From Pseudomonas sp. PB101 (GTDB taxonomy: Bacteria; Pseudomonadota; Gammaproteobacteria; Pseudomonadales; Pseudomonadaceae), in NCBI RefSeq assembly GCF_009764265.1, contig NZ_RWIR01000004.1:83593-147592 (forward strand): 64,000 nt of DNA, given 5' to 3'. Every line of letters begins with the position of its first letter. Position 1 is the first letter of the stretch. A program made the position numbers and the translations under genes. Shown one piece after another: positions 25,047 through 34,948 of this stretch. The notes beneath the pieces are model-generated. The model saw only the letters and a program-made list of their open reading frames with translations, had not been told where the DNA came from and did not search any database.

Positions 25047-25165
25047 GCGTGTTGGTCGCGCACGTACCTGTAATTTCTGACAGTTGACGGTGGTGGTGGA
25101 TCGGCAGATAAACGTTTTGGAGGTCATGGGGCTGATGCCTGCATGTCAATCCGGAGCGCGGGGCC

Positions 25166-28039
25166 GTGCACAGACACACACCGACACTTTCAGTGATAGA
25201 CCCGCATGGGGCCGTGGTACGCGACATTGCCTACCATCGACGCTCGGCCCAGCAAGCCCCCGAGTCGCGCATTACCCAACATATCTACAACACTGCAAAT
25301 CGAGTCAGCTACAGCCGCGATCCGCGGCTTTTTGTCCGATTTGAAGCTGACAAGTCCACTCCCGCCAATCAAGCCACACTCACCACGCTCACCGGGCAGC
25401 CTTTGCTCTCGGTGAATCTGGACGCCGGATGGCGAGTCAGTCTTCATGGGACTGCCCGGCAAAGGCTGGAAGATTGGGACCAGAAACTCAATCACCTGCG
25501 TATGACCTACGATGGCTCATTGCGCCCAGAGGCCGCTTTTGAATCGGCGACAGGTGAAGAGCAGCGCACGGCTTGTTTTGCCTATGGCGACGATTCGCAA
25601 GCGTCCGCCAGGCACAACCGCTGCGGTCAGTTGATCCGCCACGATGACGCTGCGGGTACTCAACACTTCAGCGAATACAGTGTGCTCGGTGCATGTTTGC
25701 AGCAGACTCGTCGCTTTCTGGCGCAGCTTCAATTGCCTGACTGGCCAGTGAGCGAGAGCGAGCGCGATAAATTGCTCGAACCTCAAGTGGCACTCACACA
25801 AATTGGTTTTAACAGTGTCGGCGAGTCGGTACGTCTTGTCGACGCATTGGGCAATGAGCAGAACCAGCGTCAGAGCCTCGCCGGAGAGTTGTTGGAGACA
25901 CGCATCAGGCTGTTCGGTGCCCATGACGAAATCACCCTTGCAAGTGATATTCGCTACAACGCCTTTGGGCAAACAGAGCAGCAAACAGCCGGCAATGGCG
26001 TAGTCACTCGTAGCGTTTTCGATCCCGAGGATGGGCGCCTGATCACGATGCAAGCGCAACGGGCCAACCAGCCGCCGTTGCAGCATCTGACGTATGCCTA
26101 TGATCCGGTCGGTAACCCGATTCGTATCACTGACGCCACCCAGTCGACCCGCTACTCGCGCAATCAAAGCGTTGCCGCGATCAGCACCTGGGAGTACGAC
26201 AGCCTCGGCCAACTTGTCAAAGCCAGCGGTCGACAACGCAGCAACGCCTCGGGCGGCCCCCATTTACCTGCATTCGTTTCGCCACCGGACCCCGGTCAGC
26301 TGGAGAACTACATCCAGACGTTCGACTACGACGCCGGCGGCAACCTGGAGATCCTCCATCACCACGCTGACAGCGCAAGTCGAACCGAGCGAACAGGCGT
26401 TGCAACCTTGAGCAACCGAAGCCTGCCCTGGGGCGATGGCATTGAGTCGCCAGGGGACAGTGAAATTGATGCTGCCTATGATGCATGCGGCAATCTCAAC
26501 GTGCTGCAACGGGGACAGACACTGCACTGGGATACACACAACCGCCTGCGTCGGGTCGATCAGGTGGTGCGCGAGGACGAACCCTCCGACACGGAGATCT
26601 ATATTTATGACGGCGATGATCAACGCGTACGCAAGATCCGTACGGCTTATACCGGCACATTGAGCCGCACCCATGAAACCCGCTATTTGCCGGGCGTCGA
26701 GGTTCGCACGGGGCCGAATGAAATCCTGCATGTCATCAATGTCCTGATTGGCGGATTCACCGTACGAGTACTGCACTGGCAAGCAGGGCAGCCGAAGGTA
26801 ATTGCCAAAACCCAATTGCGTTACTGTCTTGCCGACCATCTGGGATCCAGCACGCTGGAACTGGATGAACACGCCAACATCATCAGCCAGGAAAACTTCT
26901 ACGCCTATGGCGGCACTGCCTGGTGGGCGGGTCGGGACAAGGTTGAGGCGAGCTACAAGACGATTCGTTATTCAGGGCAGGAACGGGACGCGACGGGACT
27001 GTATTACTACGGTTTGCGGTATTACATGCCGTGGCGACAGCGTTGGCTGAGCGCCGATCCGGCAGGGGCGATAGATGGGTTGAACCTGTATCGGATGGTG
27101 GGGGGCAATCCGATCGGGCATGTCGACTGGCTCGGATTGGCCAAAACCCGGATTGGCACTGTAAAGCGCGCTACGGCGACCCTCGCTGCAATTGGCCGGG
27201 GGACCGTCAAGGCGGCTGCGGGATATGGCGCAAAGCAACTGGTAAAAAAGGCCTTGAGCGGATCGCTGGGGCAATTGGCACGTTATCCCGTTGCAATCAT
27301 GTCAGGTGTGGCGGCGGGGTATATCGGTGGCTCGGCCATGGCCCATGTCCTGGATCGCGAAGGTGACAGCGGTTTGCGCAAAAACCTGACCGTGGCGGGT
27401 GTGGGAATTGTCAGCTTTGGTGTGGGTTTCACCGCTGCTTTAACAACGCCCGACCCAATCGGCATCGTTGAAGGCGTGGTTAAATCAATGGGTTCGAAGG
27501 CGGTTGACGGAGTCGTTTCCCGTTTGGGGCCTGCCATCGTTCCTGATATCAGGACGCGAGGTGCGCTGGCGGTTAATACAATTGCCAATTTGAGCGGCAA
27601 TATGGCCAAGGGGATGTGGTCCGCAAGCGCATCCGAGAGTGTTCATCCAATACTGAATACCGTCGCCGGTGCCGTGTTGAAAATGGCCGTGGGCGACTCG
27701 ATTCGTTTCGTTGGAGGCGTGGACACTCGATTCAAGGAAAGCAGGCATCACCAATTGATGACATTGCCAACAGGCGGGGATTTGATCGATGCCGGAACAT
27801 CGCTGATTCACGAAACGGCGGTGCAGTCGGTTTACAAACTGGGTAATACCGAAATCGACAACGGGCTGACCGCTGTTTTAGGGGCGCAGACCTCAGAGTC
27901 GGCTTGGCGGGCCGGGCTCAGACAGTTGAAGCCCGCCAATGAGGTCGGAGCGATCGGAAAATACCTGAACAACGAGCAGGGTGACGGACCGCTGATCACG
28001 CCCCATAAAAAAGTACGCAGTACGACGATGCAGGTATAA
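25166..28039 (+). CDS. RHS/TcC-like protein with variable C-terminal tip
   Basis: 957 residues from a GTG with GGAG upstream. The N-terminus HRHTPTLSVIDPHGAVVRDIAY is typical of pseudomonad RHS/TccC-like proteins. YD-type repeats run through residues 60-600 (YDPVGNPIRI, WEYDSLGQL, FDYDAGGNLEIL, YDACGNLNVL). The RHS-associated core (RYSGQERDATGLYYYGLRYY ... SADPAGAIDGLNLYRMVGGNPIGHVDWLGL) ends near residue 657. After it comes a tip of about 300 residues with several Gly/Ala-rich hydrophobic stretches that I do not recognise. Family members build a shell that encloses and releases a toxic C-terminus. No VgrG, TcA/TcB or immunity gene is adjacent. Confidence 0.85.
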   Translation: MHRHTPTLSVIDPHGAVVRDIAYHRRSAQQAPESRITQHIYNTANRVSYSRDPRLFVRFEADKSTPANQATLTTLTGQPLLSVNLDAGWRVSLHGTARQRLEDWDQKLNHLRMTYDGSLRPEAAFESATGEEQRTACFAYGDDSQASARHNRCGQLIRHDDAAGTQHFSEYSVLGACLQQTRRFLAQLQLPDWPVSESERDKLLEPQVALTQIGFNSVGESVRLVDALGNEQNQRQSLAGELLETRIRLFGAHDEITLASDIRYNAFGQTEQQTAGNGVVTRSVFDPEDGRLITMQAQRANQPPLQHLTYAYDPVGNPIRITDATQSTRYSRNQSVAAISTWEYDSLGQLVKASGRQRSNASGGPHLPAFVSPPDPGQLENYIQTFDYDAGGNLEILHHHADSASRTERTGVATLSNRSLPWGDGIESPGDSEIDAAYDACGNLNVLQRGQTLHWDTHNRLRRVDQVVREDEPSDTEIYIYDGDDQRVRKIRTAYTGTLSRTHETRYLPGVEVRTGPNEILHVINVLIGGFTVRVLHWQAGQPKVIAKTQLRYCLADHLGSSTLELDEHANIISQENFYAYGGTAWWAGRDKVEASYKTIRYSGQERDATGLYYYGLRYYMPWRQRWLSADPAGAIDGLNLYRMVGGNPIGHVDWLGLAKTRIGTVKRATATLAAIGRGTVKAAAGYGAKQLVKKALSGSLGQLARYPVAIMSGVAAGYIGGSAMAHVLDREGDSGLRKNLTVAGVGIVSFGVGFTAALTTPDPIGIVEGVVKSMGSKAVDGVVSRLGPAIVPDIRTRGALAVNTIANLSGNMAKGMWSASASESVHPILNTVAGAVLKMAVGDSIRFVGGVDTRFKESRHHQLMTLPTGGDLIDAGTSLIHETAVQSVYKLGNTEIDNGLTAVLGAQTSESAWRAGLRQLKPANEVGAIGKYLNNEQGDGPLITPHKKVRSTTMQV

Positions 28040-28071
28040 CGGCAGGAACTTGCCGAGTCCATCACTCGCAT

Positions 28072-29742
28072 TCAGGTGTGGATCATCTCCCGCACCTTCG
28101 CCGTCAACAGATCGAAGGTGAACGGCTTGGTGATCATCTGCATGCCCGGATCGAGGAAGCCGCCGCGCACGGCGGCGTGCTCGGCGTAGCCGGTAATGAA
28201 CAAGACCCGGAGATCAGGCCGCAATTGCCGGCCGATTTCCGCCAGTTGCCGGCCATTCATGCCGGGCAGGCCGACATCGCTGATCAGCAGGTCGATGCGC
28301 TGGGCCGAAGCGAGTATCGGCACTGCGCTGTCACCATCACACGCCTCGACGAAGGCATAGCCCAGATCGCTCAGCACTGTGCTGACCAGGACCCGCACCG
28401 CTGGATCGTCCTCGACGATCAAGACCGTTTCGCCATGAATGGCGATGGGTGAATGTTCGACGTCTCTGGGTGGGTGCTGTGGCAGGTCACCGCCAAAGCG
28501 CGGTAGAAACACATTGACTGTGGTGCCTTTGCCCACTTCGCTCTGGATGGATACGTGACCGCCGGACTGTTTGCTGAACCCGTAGATCATCGATAGCCCC
28601 AGGCCCGTGCCCTGGCCGATGGGCTTGGTGGTGAAAAAGGGGTCGAAGGCGCGGTTGACGATGTTTTGCGGCATGCCGCAGCCGGTGTCGGTCACGCTGA
28701 GCACGACGTAATCACCCGAATCGAGATTGCTCTGGGCTTGGGCGAAATCCTCGTCAAGGTGCTGGTTGGAGGTCATGACCACCAGGTTACCGCCATCGGG
28801 CATCGCATCCCGGGCATTGATCACCAGGTTGAGCAGGGCGCTTTCCAGTTGATTGGGGTCGGCTTCAGCCACCCACAACCGATCATCGAGTTGCATGTCC
28901 AGGCGAATGCTTTCGTTGATGCTGCGTTGCAGCAGTTCACCCATGGAAACCACCAGGCTGTTCATCTCCACGGGTCTGGAGTCCAGCGACTGGCGGCGGG
29001 AAAACGCCAGCAGGCGATGAGTCAGGCTCGCCGCGCGGTTGGCCGAAGTCACCCCCAGGTCGATCAGGCTGTCGAGGTCTTCGGTACGCCCTCGGGCCAG
29101 GCGTCGACGCAACAACTCAAGGCTGCCGATGATGCCGGTCAGCATGTTGTTGAAATCGTGCGCGATGCCGCCGGTAAGTTGGCCGACCGCTTCCATCTTC
29201 TGCGACTGGCGCAACGCTTCTTCGTTGTGGCGCAGTTGCGCGGTGCGCTCTTCCACCTGCTGTTCAAGGGTCTCGAGGGTGTTCTGCAGGCGCAGTTCGC
29301 TCTGGCTCAGATCGATCAGCCGATCCCTGGCCTCGTACTGTCGTCGCCGTCCGCGCAGGGCGGTGGTGACCAGACTGATCAAGGTGATCGGGTGAAAGGG
29401 GCGTTCAAGGAAGGTGACGTTACCCAATTGCGAGCCGACGCGTGATACGGGATTCTGTTGCGGGCCGCCATGGTGTGTCAACAGCACGATCGGCAGGTCC
29501 GACCACGCGGGCTGTTGTTCGAGCAGCCGGATCAGCGGTTCGAGATCACTGCCCAGCAACGCTTCGCTGGAGATCAGCAGCAGGCCGGCGCCGCGTTCGA
29601 CCTCGGCGCACAGTCCGGGCAAGTCACGGCAGATCGCCCCGTGAAACCCGGCTTCGTTGAGCATCATCAAGGCAATCTGGCTGTCACGCCCTCGCGGCGC
29701 AAGGATGAGCGTGCGTTCGGTTGTCGCTTGCAGCGCCGTCAC
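28072..29742 (-). CDS. hybrid histidine kinase with degenerate N-terminal receiver
   Basis: 556 residues, soluble. Residues 10-130 have a receiver-like fold, but the phospho-acceptor position is Ser ([10 protein letters not shown]58/S59) and the usual lysine is Arg (FLERPFHP), so it is probably not phosphorylated. A coiled coil follows, then HisKA with H195 ([15 protein letters not shown]), HATPase ([24 protein letters not shown]) and an intact C-terminal receiver ([16 protein letters not shown]). It overlaps the kaiC-like gene by 4 nt (ATGA) and so forms a two-gene unit with it. It is convergent with the RHS gene with 32 nt between. Confidence 0.9.
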   Translation of the reverse strand: MTALQATTERTLILAPRGRDSQIALMMLNEAGFHGAICRDLPGLCAEVERGAGLLLISSEALLGSDLEPLIRLLEQQPAWSDLPIVLLTHHGGPQQNPVSRVGSQLGNVTFLERPFHPITLISLVTTALRGRRRQYEARDRLIDLSQSELRLQNTLETLEQQVEERTAQLRHNEEALRQSQKMEAVGQLTGGIAHDFNNMLTGIIGSLELLRRRLARGRTEDLDSLIDLGVTSANRAASLTHRLLAFSRRQSLDSRPVEMNSLVVSMGELLQRSINESIRLDMQLDDRLWVAEADPNQLESALLNLVINARDAMPDGGNLVVMTSNQHLDEDFAQAQSNLDSGDYVVLSVTDTGCGMPQNIVNRAFDPFFTTKPIGQGTGLGLSMIYGFSKQSGGHVSIQSEVGKGTTVNVFLPRFGGDLPQHPPRDVEHSPIAIHGETVLIVEDDPAVRVLVSTVLSDLGYAFVEACDGDSAVPILASAQRIDLLISDVGLPGMNGRQLAEIGRQLRPDLRVLFITGYAEHAAVRGGFLDPGMQMITKPFTFDLLTAKVREMIHT

Positions 29743-31241
29743 CGGACATCGTCCGCCAGCAACGGTTTGCTGGCTCCCAGATAGTTGGGCACGCCCCGCA
29801 ACACGCCCTGGAAGGCTTCCAGCGGTTCACCGATGGTCATGCCCTGGGCGCTGATGCGGTATTCACGGATGGTCGACTCATGGCTGCCGGTGCGCTTCTT
29901 GATGATCGAAATGGCCCGGCGCACCTTGCCCAGCGCTTCGAAGTAACGCAGCAGGATGACCGTATCGGCGAGGTAGGTGATGTCGACCGGCGCCTGCATG
30001 TCGCCGACCAGGCCATGCTGGGCAACGGTCATGAAGGTCGCGGCGCCTTGTCGGTTGAGGTACAGCAGCAACTCGTGCATGTGCAGCACCAACGCGTTCT
30101 CTTCAGGCATCGCTGCCTGATAGCCGTTGATGCTGTCGATCACCACGGTCTTGATATTGCCCTCGTCGACGCAGCGCCGCACCCGGTGGGAAAACTCGCC
30201 GGGAGACAGCTCGGCCGCGTCCACCTGCTCGATCAGCAGGTTGCCGCTGTCTTGCAGGGCCTGCAGATCGATGCCGATGTTCTTCATGCGCTCGAACAGC
30301 AACCCCAGCTCTTCGTCGAAGATGAACAGCGCGGCTTTTTCACCCCGGGCCACGGCGGCGGCGGCGAACACCATGGAGATCAGCGATTTGCCGGTCCCGG
30401 CCGGGCCGAGAATCAAGGTGCTGGAACCGGTCTCGATACCGCCGCCCAGCAGCGCATCCATTTCCCGGATGCCGCTGGTCAATTGCTGACGCACGTATTG
30501 ACCGCGATGTTCGGCGGCCACCAGGCGCGGAAATACATGGACGCCGTCGCCCATGATGGTGAAGTCATGAAAACCGCCCCGGTACTTCTGGCCGCGGTAT
30601 TTGACCACGCGGATGCGCCGTCGCTCGGCACCGTAGTTGGGGGTCAACTCTTCCAGGCGAATCACGCCGTGGGCGACGCTGTGCACGGTTTTGTCCAAAG
30701 ACTCGGTGGTCAGGTCATCGAGCAGCAACACCGTGGCGTTGTAACGCACGAAATAGTGCTTGATGGCCAGAATCTGCCGCCGATAGCGCAGCGAGCTTTG
30801 CGCCAGCAGGCGAATTTCGGAAAGGCTGTCCAGAACGACACGGGTCGGCTTGAACTCCTCGACCACTTCGAAGATCTGGCGAGTGGCTTCGCCCAGTTCC
30901 AGATCGGAGGAATAAAGCAGCGTCTGCTGCTGTTCGGCATTGAGCAGGGTTTCCGGGGGCGTCAACTCGAATACGTGGACGTTGTCGTCCATCTCCCAGC
31001 CATGGGACAAGGCGCCCTGGCGCAGCTCGCGTTCGGTTTCCGACAGGGTGATGTACAACGAGCGTTCGCCGGCTTTCGCGCCAGCCAGCAGGAAGTGCAG
31101 CGCCACGGTGGTCTTGCCGGTACCCGGTTCGCCTTCAAGCAGAAAAACATGACCGCGGGACAAGCCGCCGTCGAGGATATCGTCCAGGCCTTCGATACCG
31201 GTGGCGGCCTTGTCACTGTTCAATTCGTTGGATAGAGACAA
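29739..31241 (-). CDS. KaiC-like double RecA-domain ATPase
   Basis: 500 residues with two KaiC domains. Walker A motifs are GEPGTGKT (37-44) and GPAGTGKS (279-286). The catalytic acidic pairs of cyanobacterial KaiC align with S67-E68 in the first domain and D309-E310 in the second. The phosphosite region aligns as D-I-T422-Y423-L-A-D-T, so the Ser/Thr pair of clock KaiC is Thr/Tyr here. The start is TTG with AGAGGA 7 nt before. Non-cyanobacterial KaiC proteins usually work without KaiA in stress or signalling roles. The overlapping kinase gene suggests a dedicated partner. No kaiB was found in the window. Confidence 0.9.
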   Translation of the reverse strand: MSLSNELNSDKAATGIEGLDDILDGGLSRGHVFLLEGEPGTGKTTVALHFLLAGAKAGERSLYITLSETERELRQGALSHGWEMDDNVHVFELTPPETLLNAEQQQTLLYSSDLELGEATRQIFEVVEEFKPTRVVLDSLSEIRLLAQSSLRYRRQILAIKHYFVRYNATVLLLDDLTTESLDKTVHSVAHGVIRLEELTPNYGAERRRIRVVKYRGQKYRGGFHDFTIMGDGVHVFPRLVAAEHRGQYVRQQLTSGIREMDALLGGGIETGSSTLILGPAGTGKSLISMVFAAAAVARGEKAALFIFDEELGLLFERMKNIGIDLQALQDSGNLLIEQVDAAELSPGEFSHRVRRCVDEGNIKTVVIDSINGYQAAMPEENALVLHMHELLLYLNRQGAATFMTVAQHGLVGDMQAPVDITYLADTVILLRYFEALGKVRRAISIIKKRTGSHESTIREYRISAQGMTIGEPLEAFQGVLRGVPNYLGASKPLLADDVR

Positions 31242-31358
31242 GCAAGTGTCCTCTCATGACCAAGGGGGCAATGAGGCTAGCGTTGCGAAGTGCGCAACGG
31301 GCTGCCTGTTCTCTTGACCCCTGGCCGGGACGACGGTTCAACGAAATTTCAGTGGCGA

Positions 31359-32414
31359 TTACAGCCCCTGTTGCAACGCCGGATCATCGGGGTTCATCTG
31401 TTCGAGCTGAGCCAACAGGATCTGCACGTTTTGCAGCTGCCCGCTTTCCTTCCAGTAATTGATCAGCATGACCCGGGCCTTGCGATCGTTGGGATGGCGC
31501 TGAACGATTTCCTGCAGCTGTTTCTGCGCCGCTTCCAGCTCGTGCTCGGCGTGCAATGTGGTCGCCAGGTCGTAGCGGTAGTCGCGATGGTCCGGTTCGA
31601 GTTCAACGGCCCTGGACAAGCCGAGCAGGGCGAATTCGCTTTGATCGTGATGCAGCAGCCAGAGCCCAAGGGCATGCTGCAGGTAGGCCGAGTCGGGTTG
31701 CGCCTTGAGTTGTTTGGCCAACAGCTGACGGGCCGCGTCGTTCTGGCCCTGTTTATCCAGCACTTCGATTTGCAAGACCAGCGCCGGCAGGTTGTCCGGC
31801 GCCAGGCGCAGGGTATTGTCCAGCGCCTGTTGCGCTTCCTTGAGTTCGGCGTTGTGCAGGTGCAGCCGGGCCAGTTGGTACTGGTTTTCGGCGCTTGGCG
31901 CCTCGTTCTTCAGCACTTGCTCCCAGGCATCGATGGCCTGCTCCAGCGGTCCGAAGTACAAACCCAGATCATCCGGGGACAAACCCAGCAGGGCGTTGAT
32001 GGCGGCCAGCCGCACGCCTTGCTCGTCGTCATCGAGCAATGGCCCCAGCAACAAGCTGCGCTGACCGCTCGGTACCAGCGCGTTGATGCTCTTGATCGCG
32101 GCGATACGAACCTCGGGCGACTCGTTCTGCAAGTCGGCATCCGCCAGTTTCAGCGCTACCGAACTTGGATAATTGGGCAGTTCGGCATGCAGCCAGACAC
32201 GCCGCTTGGCCGACAGGTCCGGGCGAGCCAATTGCTGGTAGAGCACCCGCGCGGCGCCGGGCTGACCGCCCCGGGCAGCCGCCAGCGCTTCGCTGTAGCC
32301 ATGCAGGATGGCTTCGGGAACCACCGGGGTGGTATCGCGCAGGGACAACCACGCAAGGCCGGCGACGAGCAGGGCGAAGAGGCTGGCAAGCAGATAGCGG
32401 CGGGACTTGGGCAT
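31359..32414 (-). CDS. membrane-anchored TPR protein
   Basis: 351 residues from ATG 32412-32414. A single N-terminal anchor (RRYLLASLFALLVAGLAWLSL) is followed by a helical region with HEAT-like pairs (EVRIAAIKSINAL, GVRLAAINALLGL). Then come about five tetratricopeptide repeats (SAENQYQLARLHLHNAELKEA, AYLQHALGLWLLHHDQSEFAL, DYRYDLATTLHAEHELEAA). It is likely a periplasm-facing or inner-membrane scaffold. It is divergent from the FUSC exporter operon. The 851-residue reading extending to 33914 is a shadow across the FUSC gene. Confidence 0.75.
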   Translation of the reverse strand: MPKSRRYLLASLFALLVAGLAWLSLRDTTPVVPEAILHGYSEALAAARGGQPGAARVLYQQLARPDLSAKRRVWLHAELPNYPSSVALKLADADLQNESPEVRIAAIKSINALVPSGQRSLLLGPLLDDDEQGVRLAAINALLGLSPDDLGLYFGPLEQAIDAWEQVLKNEAPSAENQYQLARLHLHNAELKEAQQALDNTLRLAPDNLPALVLQIEVLDKQGQNDAARQLLAKQLKAQPDSAYLQHALGLWLLHHDQSEFALLGLSRAVELEPDHRDYRYDLATTLHAEHELEAAQKQLQEIVQRHPNDRKARVMLINYWKESGQLQNVQILLAQLEQMNPDDPALQQGL

Positions 32415-32540
32415 GCAGGAATCCGGAAGCTGGGGAGCTTTTGCAAAGGCGCAAGCTTCGGTCAGGCCAGGCCCCGAGTCAAACCTGGACGATGTCCGAT
32501 GACGATTCAATCGTTGGAAAAGCCCTTGAGCCGGCAATCC

Positions 32541-34754
32541 ATGAGCCTGCACGCGGAAACCTCTCGAGGCTGCGCCGCAGTGACTACGCTTGCTGGAGGT
32601 GAGTCGACGAGTGTTCCCATGCAAGCGTTGTTGCAGTATTTCAAGGCCATGCTCAACCCCGGCCCCGGGGTATTGCTGTTCGCCCTGCGGACCATCGTCG
32701 CCGGGTTGTTGACCCTGTACCTGGCGTTTGTGTTCGACCTGGACCAGCCCAAGTGGTCGATCATGGCCGTGGTCATCATCAGCCAGCCACTGGGCGGCAT
32801 GGTGCTGGCCCGCAGTTTCGGGCAGGTGATCGGTACCACGCTGGGTGCGGCCGTGGCGGTGTTGATCATGGCGATCTTCCCCCAGGCACCGCTGCCGTTC
32901 ATCACCACCCTGGCGTTGTGGCTGGCGCTGTGCACCGCCGGTGGCACCTTGTTGCGCTATACCAGTTCCCAGGCGTTTGTCCTCAGTGGCTACACCGCCG
33001 TGGTGGTGGCCTTGCTGGCAGTGCCGGACCAGGACGGCATGTTCCTGCTGGCGGTGACCCGCGTCACCGAGACGTTGCTGGCGGTGGCCTGCGTGTGCGT
33101 GGTCAGCCTGCTTACCGCCAGGCCGGAAGCCGTGGCCCGGGATTACTTCGCCAGGATCGATCAGATCACCCGGTTGCTGGCCACCCATGCCAGCGCCGTC
33201 ATCCGCACCGAAGAAAGCGAAGCCGAGTTCCAGCAGCGACAAATGCAGCTGTTGGGCCAGATCAGCGGCCTGGAAGGTGTACGCCGGCACATGTACTTCG
33301 ATGCGCCGCGATTGCGCAGCGCCAACGGCCTGGTGCAGCTGTTGGGCAACCAATTGGTGTTGTTGACCGCGCGGCTGACAGCCCTGCGCCACCAGCGACT
33401 GCTGTTGACCGAGCGCTGGGAAGGCGAGTTGCCGGAAGAAATTCAACAGCTGCGCGCCGAAGAACTGGCCTTCCTCGATGAGTTGGCGCGGGAGGGGCGT
33501 TCGCTTTCCAGCGACAAGCGCCATCATTTCACCGCGCTGCAACAGCGCTTCGATGAGCTGGCCTACCGGGCCGAACAGTTGACCGAGCCGCTGCCGGCCA
33601 CCTTGCGCTCGCTGGCCTGGTCGCTGCGCTGGGAGCAGGCACGCCTGCTGCAACAGCTTGAGCAGATTCTGGAACTGAGTGACGCCATCCAGAGCGGGCG
33701 ACCCGCCAGCAGCGTGTTTCGCGGGCGGGAAAACCCCCTGCACCTGGATTTCACGCTGGCGACCATGAATGCCGTCCGGGCGTTTTCCGCGCTGTTGATC
33801 TGTGGCCTGATCTGGATCGAAACCGGCTGGGACGGTGCGCGAGGCGGGATGGTGCTGGTGGGCATCCTGTGCTCGCTGATGTCGACCTTTCCAAGGCCGT
33901 TGCTGGCCGTGCAAAGCTATGCAAGGGGATTCGGGCTGGCTCTGGTGGCCTCGGCGCTGCTGCAGTTCCTGTTCGTGCCGATGATCAGCAATTTCGAGAT
34001 GCTTGCCTTGCTGCTGGCGCCTTTGCTCTATGCCGTTGCGGTGGGGCTGGCCAGCCCTGCCACCACAGGTACCGGCATTGGTCTTGGGCTCACGACGTTT
34101 CTGTTGCTCGGTCCGCTGAACGTCGGGATCGGCCAGAACACCGCGATCCAGTGGTTCGAATTTGCCGGGGCCTATACCTGCGCGACCGTGCTGGCCTTGA
34201 GTGTCTATGCGCTGATCTTTCCGTTCCGGCCGGATTTACGCATGCGGCGGCTCTATAAAGAGAACTGCGAGCAGGTGTACGCCTTGTTGAAAACCTCGGC
34301 AACCGATGAGCAGCAGTTTGCTTTCGAAAGCCGCATGGTCGATCGCCTGACCATGATGCTGGGGCTGCTGCCGGCCACTCAGGCGCCACAATCCCATGAG
34401 CGTTTTCAAGTCAGCCTGGGCTGCATGGCGCTGGGCATTGCCTTGAATCAGCTCAGGCAACAGGGGCAGAACAACGCACTGCTGAGTCCGGACCTGCAAA
34501 GCCGACTGTTTTCGACAGTGCGGGAAACGGGCAGGCTGGTCGCCGGTCGGCCCGGGGTCGAAGTGGCGCAGGTGCTTGCCAGCCTCCACACCCTGGGCGA
34601 CGAACTGGATGCCCTGCATACCGATGTGCATGAACACCTGTGGTCGGTGTTCCGCATGCGCGTGGCGCTGCTGATCGTGGTGTCGTTCGTCGAGCGGTAC
34701 CGCGGCTATTTTCAACCCGAAGGCCTTGAAGGAGACCCTGTCCTTGCCCATTGA
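32541..34754 (+). CDS. FUSC-family (AaeB-like) inner-membrane transporter
   Basis: About 737 residues. An N-terminal block of six helices starts LLFALRTIVAGLLTLYLAFVFDLDQPKWSIMAVVII, typical of AaeB/YccS proteins. A cytoplasmic helical region covers about 180-400, and a second six-helix block follows near 410-570. It probably exports aromatic or hydrophobic acids with the HlyD-type protein encoded two genes on. The start is uncertain: ATG 32541 and ATG 32619 are both possible and neither has a good ribosome-binding site. It overlaps the DUF1656 gene by 11 nt. Confidence 0.85.
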   Translation: MSLHAETSRGCAAVTTLAGGESTSVPMQALLQYFKAMLNPGPGVLLFALRTIVAGLLTLYLAFVFDLDQPKWSIMAVVIISQPLGGMVLARSFGQVIGTTLGAAVAVLIMAIFPQAPLPFITTLALWLALCTAGGTLLRYTSSQAFVLSGYTAVVVALLAVPDQDGMFLLAVTRVTETLLAVACVCVVSLLTARPEAVARDYFARIDQITRLLATHASAVIRTEESEAEFQQRQMQLLGQISGLEGVRRHMYFDAPRLRSANGLVQLLGNQLVLLTARLTALRHQRLLLTERWEGELPEEIQQLRAEELAFLDELAREGRSLSSDKRHHFTALQQRFDELAYRAEQLTEPLPATLRSLAWSLRWEQARLLQQLEQILELSDAIQSGRPASSVFRGRENPLHLDFTLATMNAVRAFSALLICGLIWIETGWDGARGGMVLVGILCSLMSTFPRPLLAVQSYARGFGLALVASALLQFLFVPMISNFEMLALLLAPLLYAVAVGLASPATTGTGIGLGLTTFLLLGPLNVGIGQNTAIQWFEFAGAYTCATVLALSVYALIFPFRPDLRMRRLYKENCEQVYALLKTSATDEQQFAFESRMVDRLTMMLGLLPATQAPQSHERFQVSLGCMALGIALNQLRQQGQNNALLSPDLQSRLFSTVRETGRLVAGRPGVEVAQVLASLHTLGDELDALHTDVHEHLWSVFRMRVALLIVVSFVERYRGYFQPEGLEGDPVLAH

Positions 34755-34944
34755 TCTGGAAGTGGGTGGAGCCTATCTGCCCCCGATTGCTCAGGCGCTG
34801 CTGCTGGGCTTGCCGATTTTCCTGTTGCTGGACTGGGCGTTGCGGCGCCTCGGCGTGCTGCAGTTCGTCTGGCATGAGGCATTGTTCGAAGGCGCGCTGT
34901 ACGCCTGTGTCTGTGCCACGTTGATCCTGATGATGGGAGCCTGA
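34744..34944 (+). CDS. DUF1656 small membrane protein (AaeX-like)
   Basis: 66 residues from TTG 34744, which has AAGGAG 9 nt upstream. There are two membrane helices (about 13-30 and 45-65) with the family feature LDWALRRLGVLQFVWHEALFEGALY. Proteins of this kind are encoded between FUSC and HlyD genes in aromatic-acid efflux operons and are thought to accompany the transporter. It overlaps the FUSC stop by 11 nt; the next gene starts 4 nt after its stop. Confidence 0.85.
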   Translation: MPIDLEVGGAYLPPIAQALLLGLPIFLLLDWALRRLGVLQFVWHEALFEGALYACVCATLILMMGA

Positions 34945-34948
34945 TGCC

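Noticed and set aside
25166..28039. Polymorphic interbacterial toxin with immunity gene
   Set aside because: There is no ORF between the RHS stop and the convergent kinase stop 32 nt away, and no type VI spike gene nearby.
31359..33914. 851-residue minus ORF covering TPR and FUSC genes
   Set aside because: Only the part from 32414 downwards has TPR structure and a sensible start; the rest is antisense to the FUSC gene.
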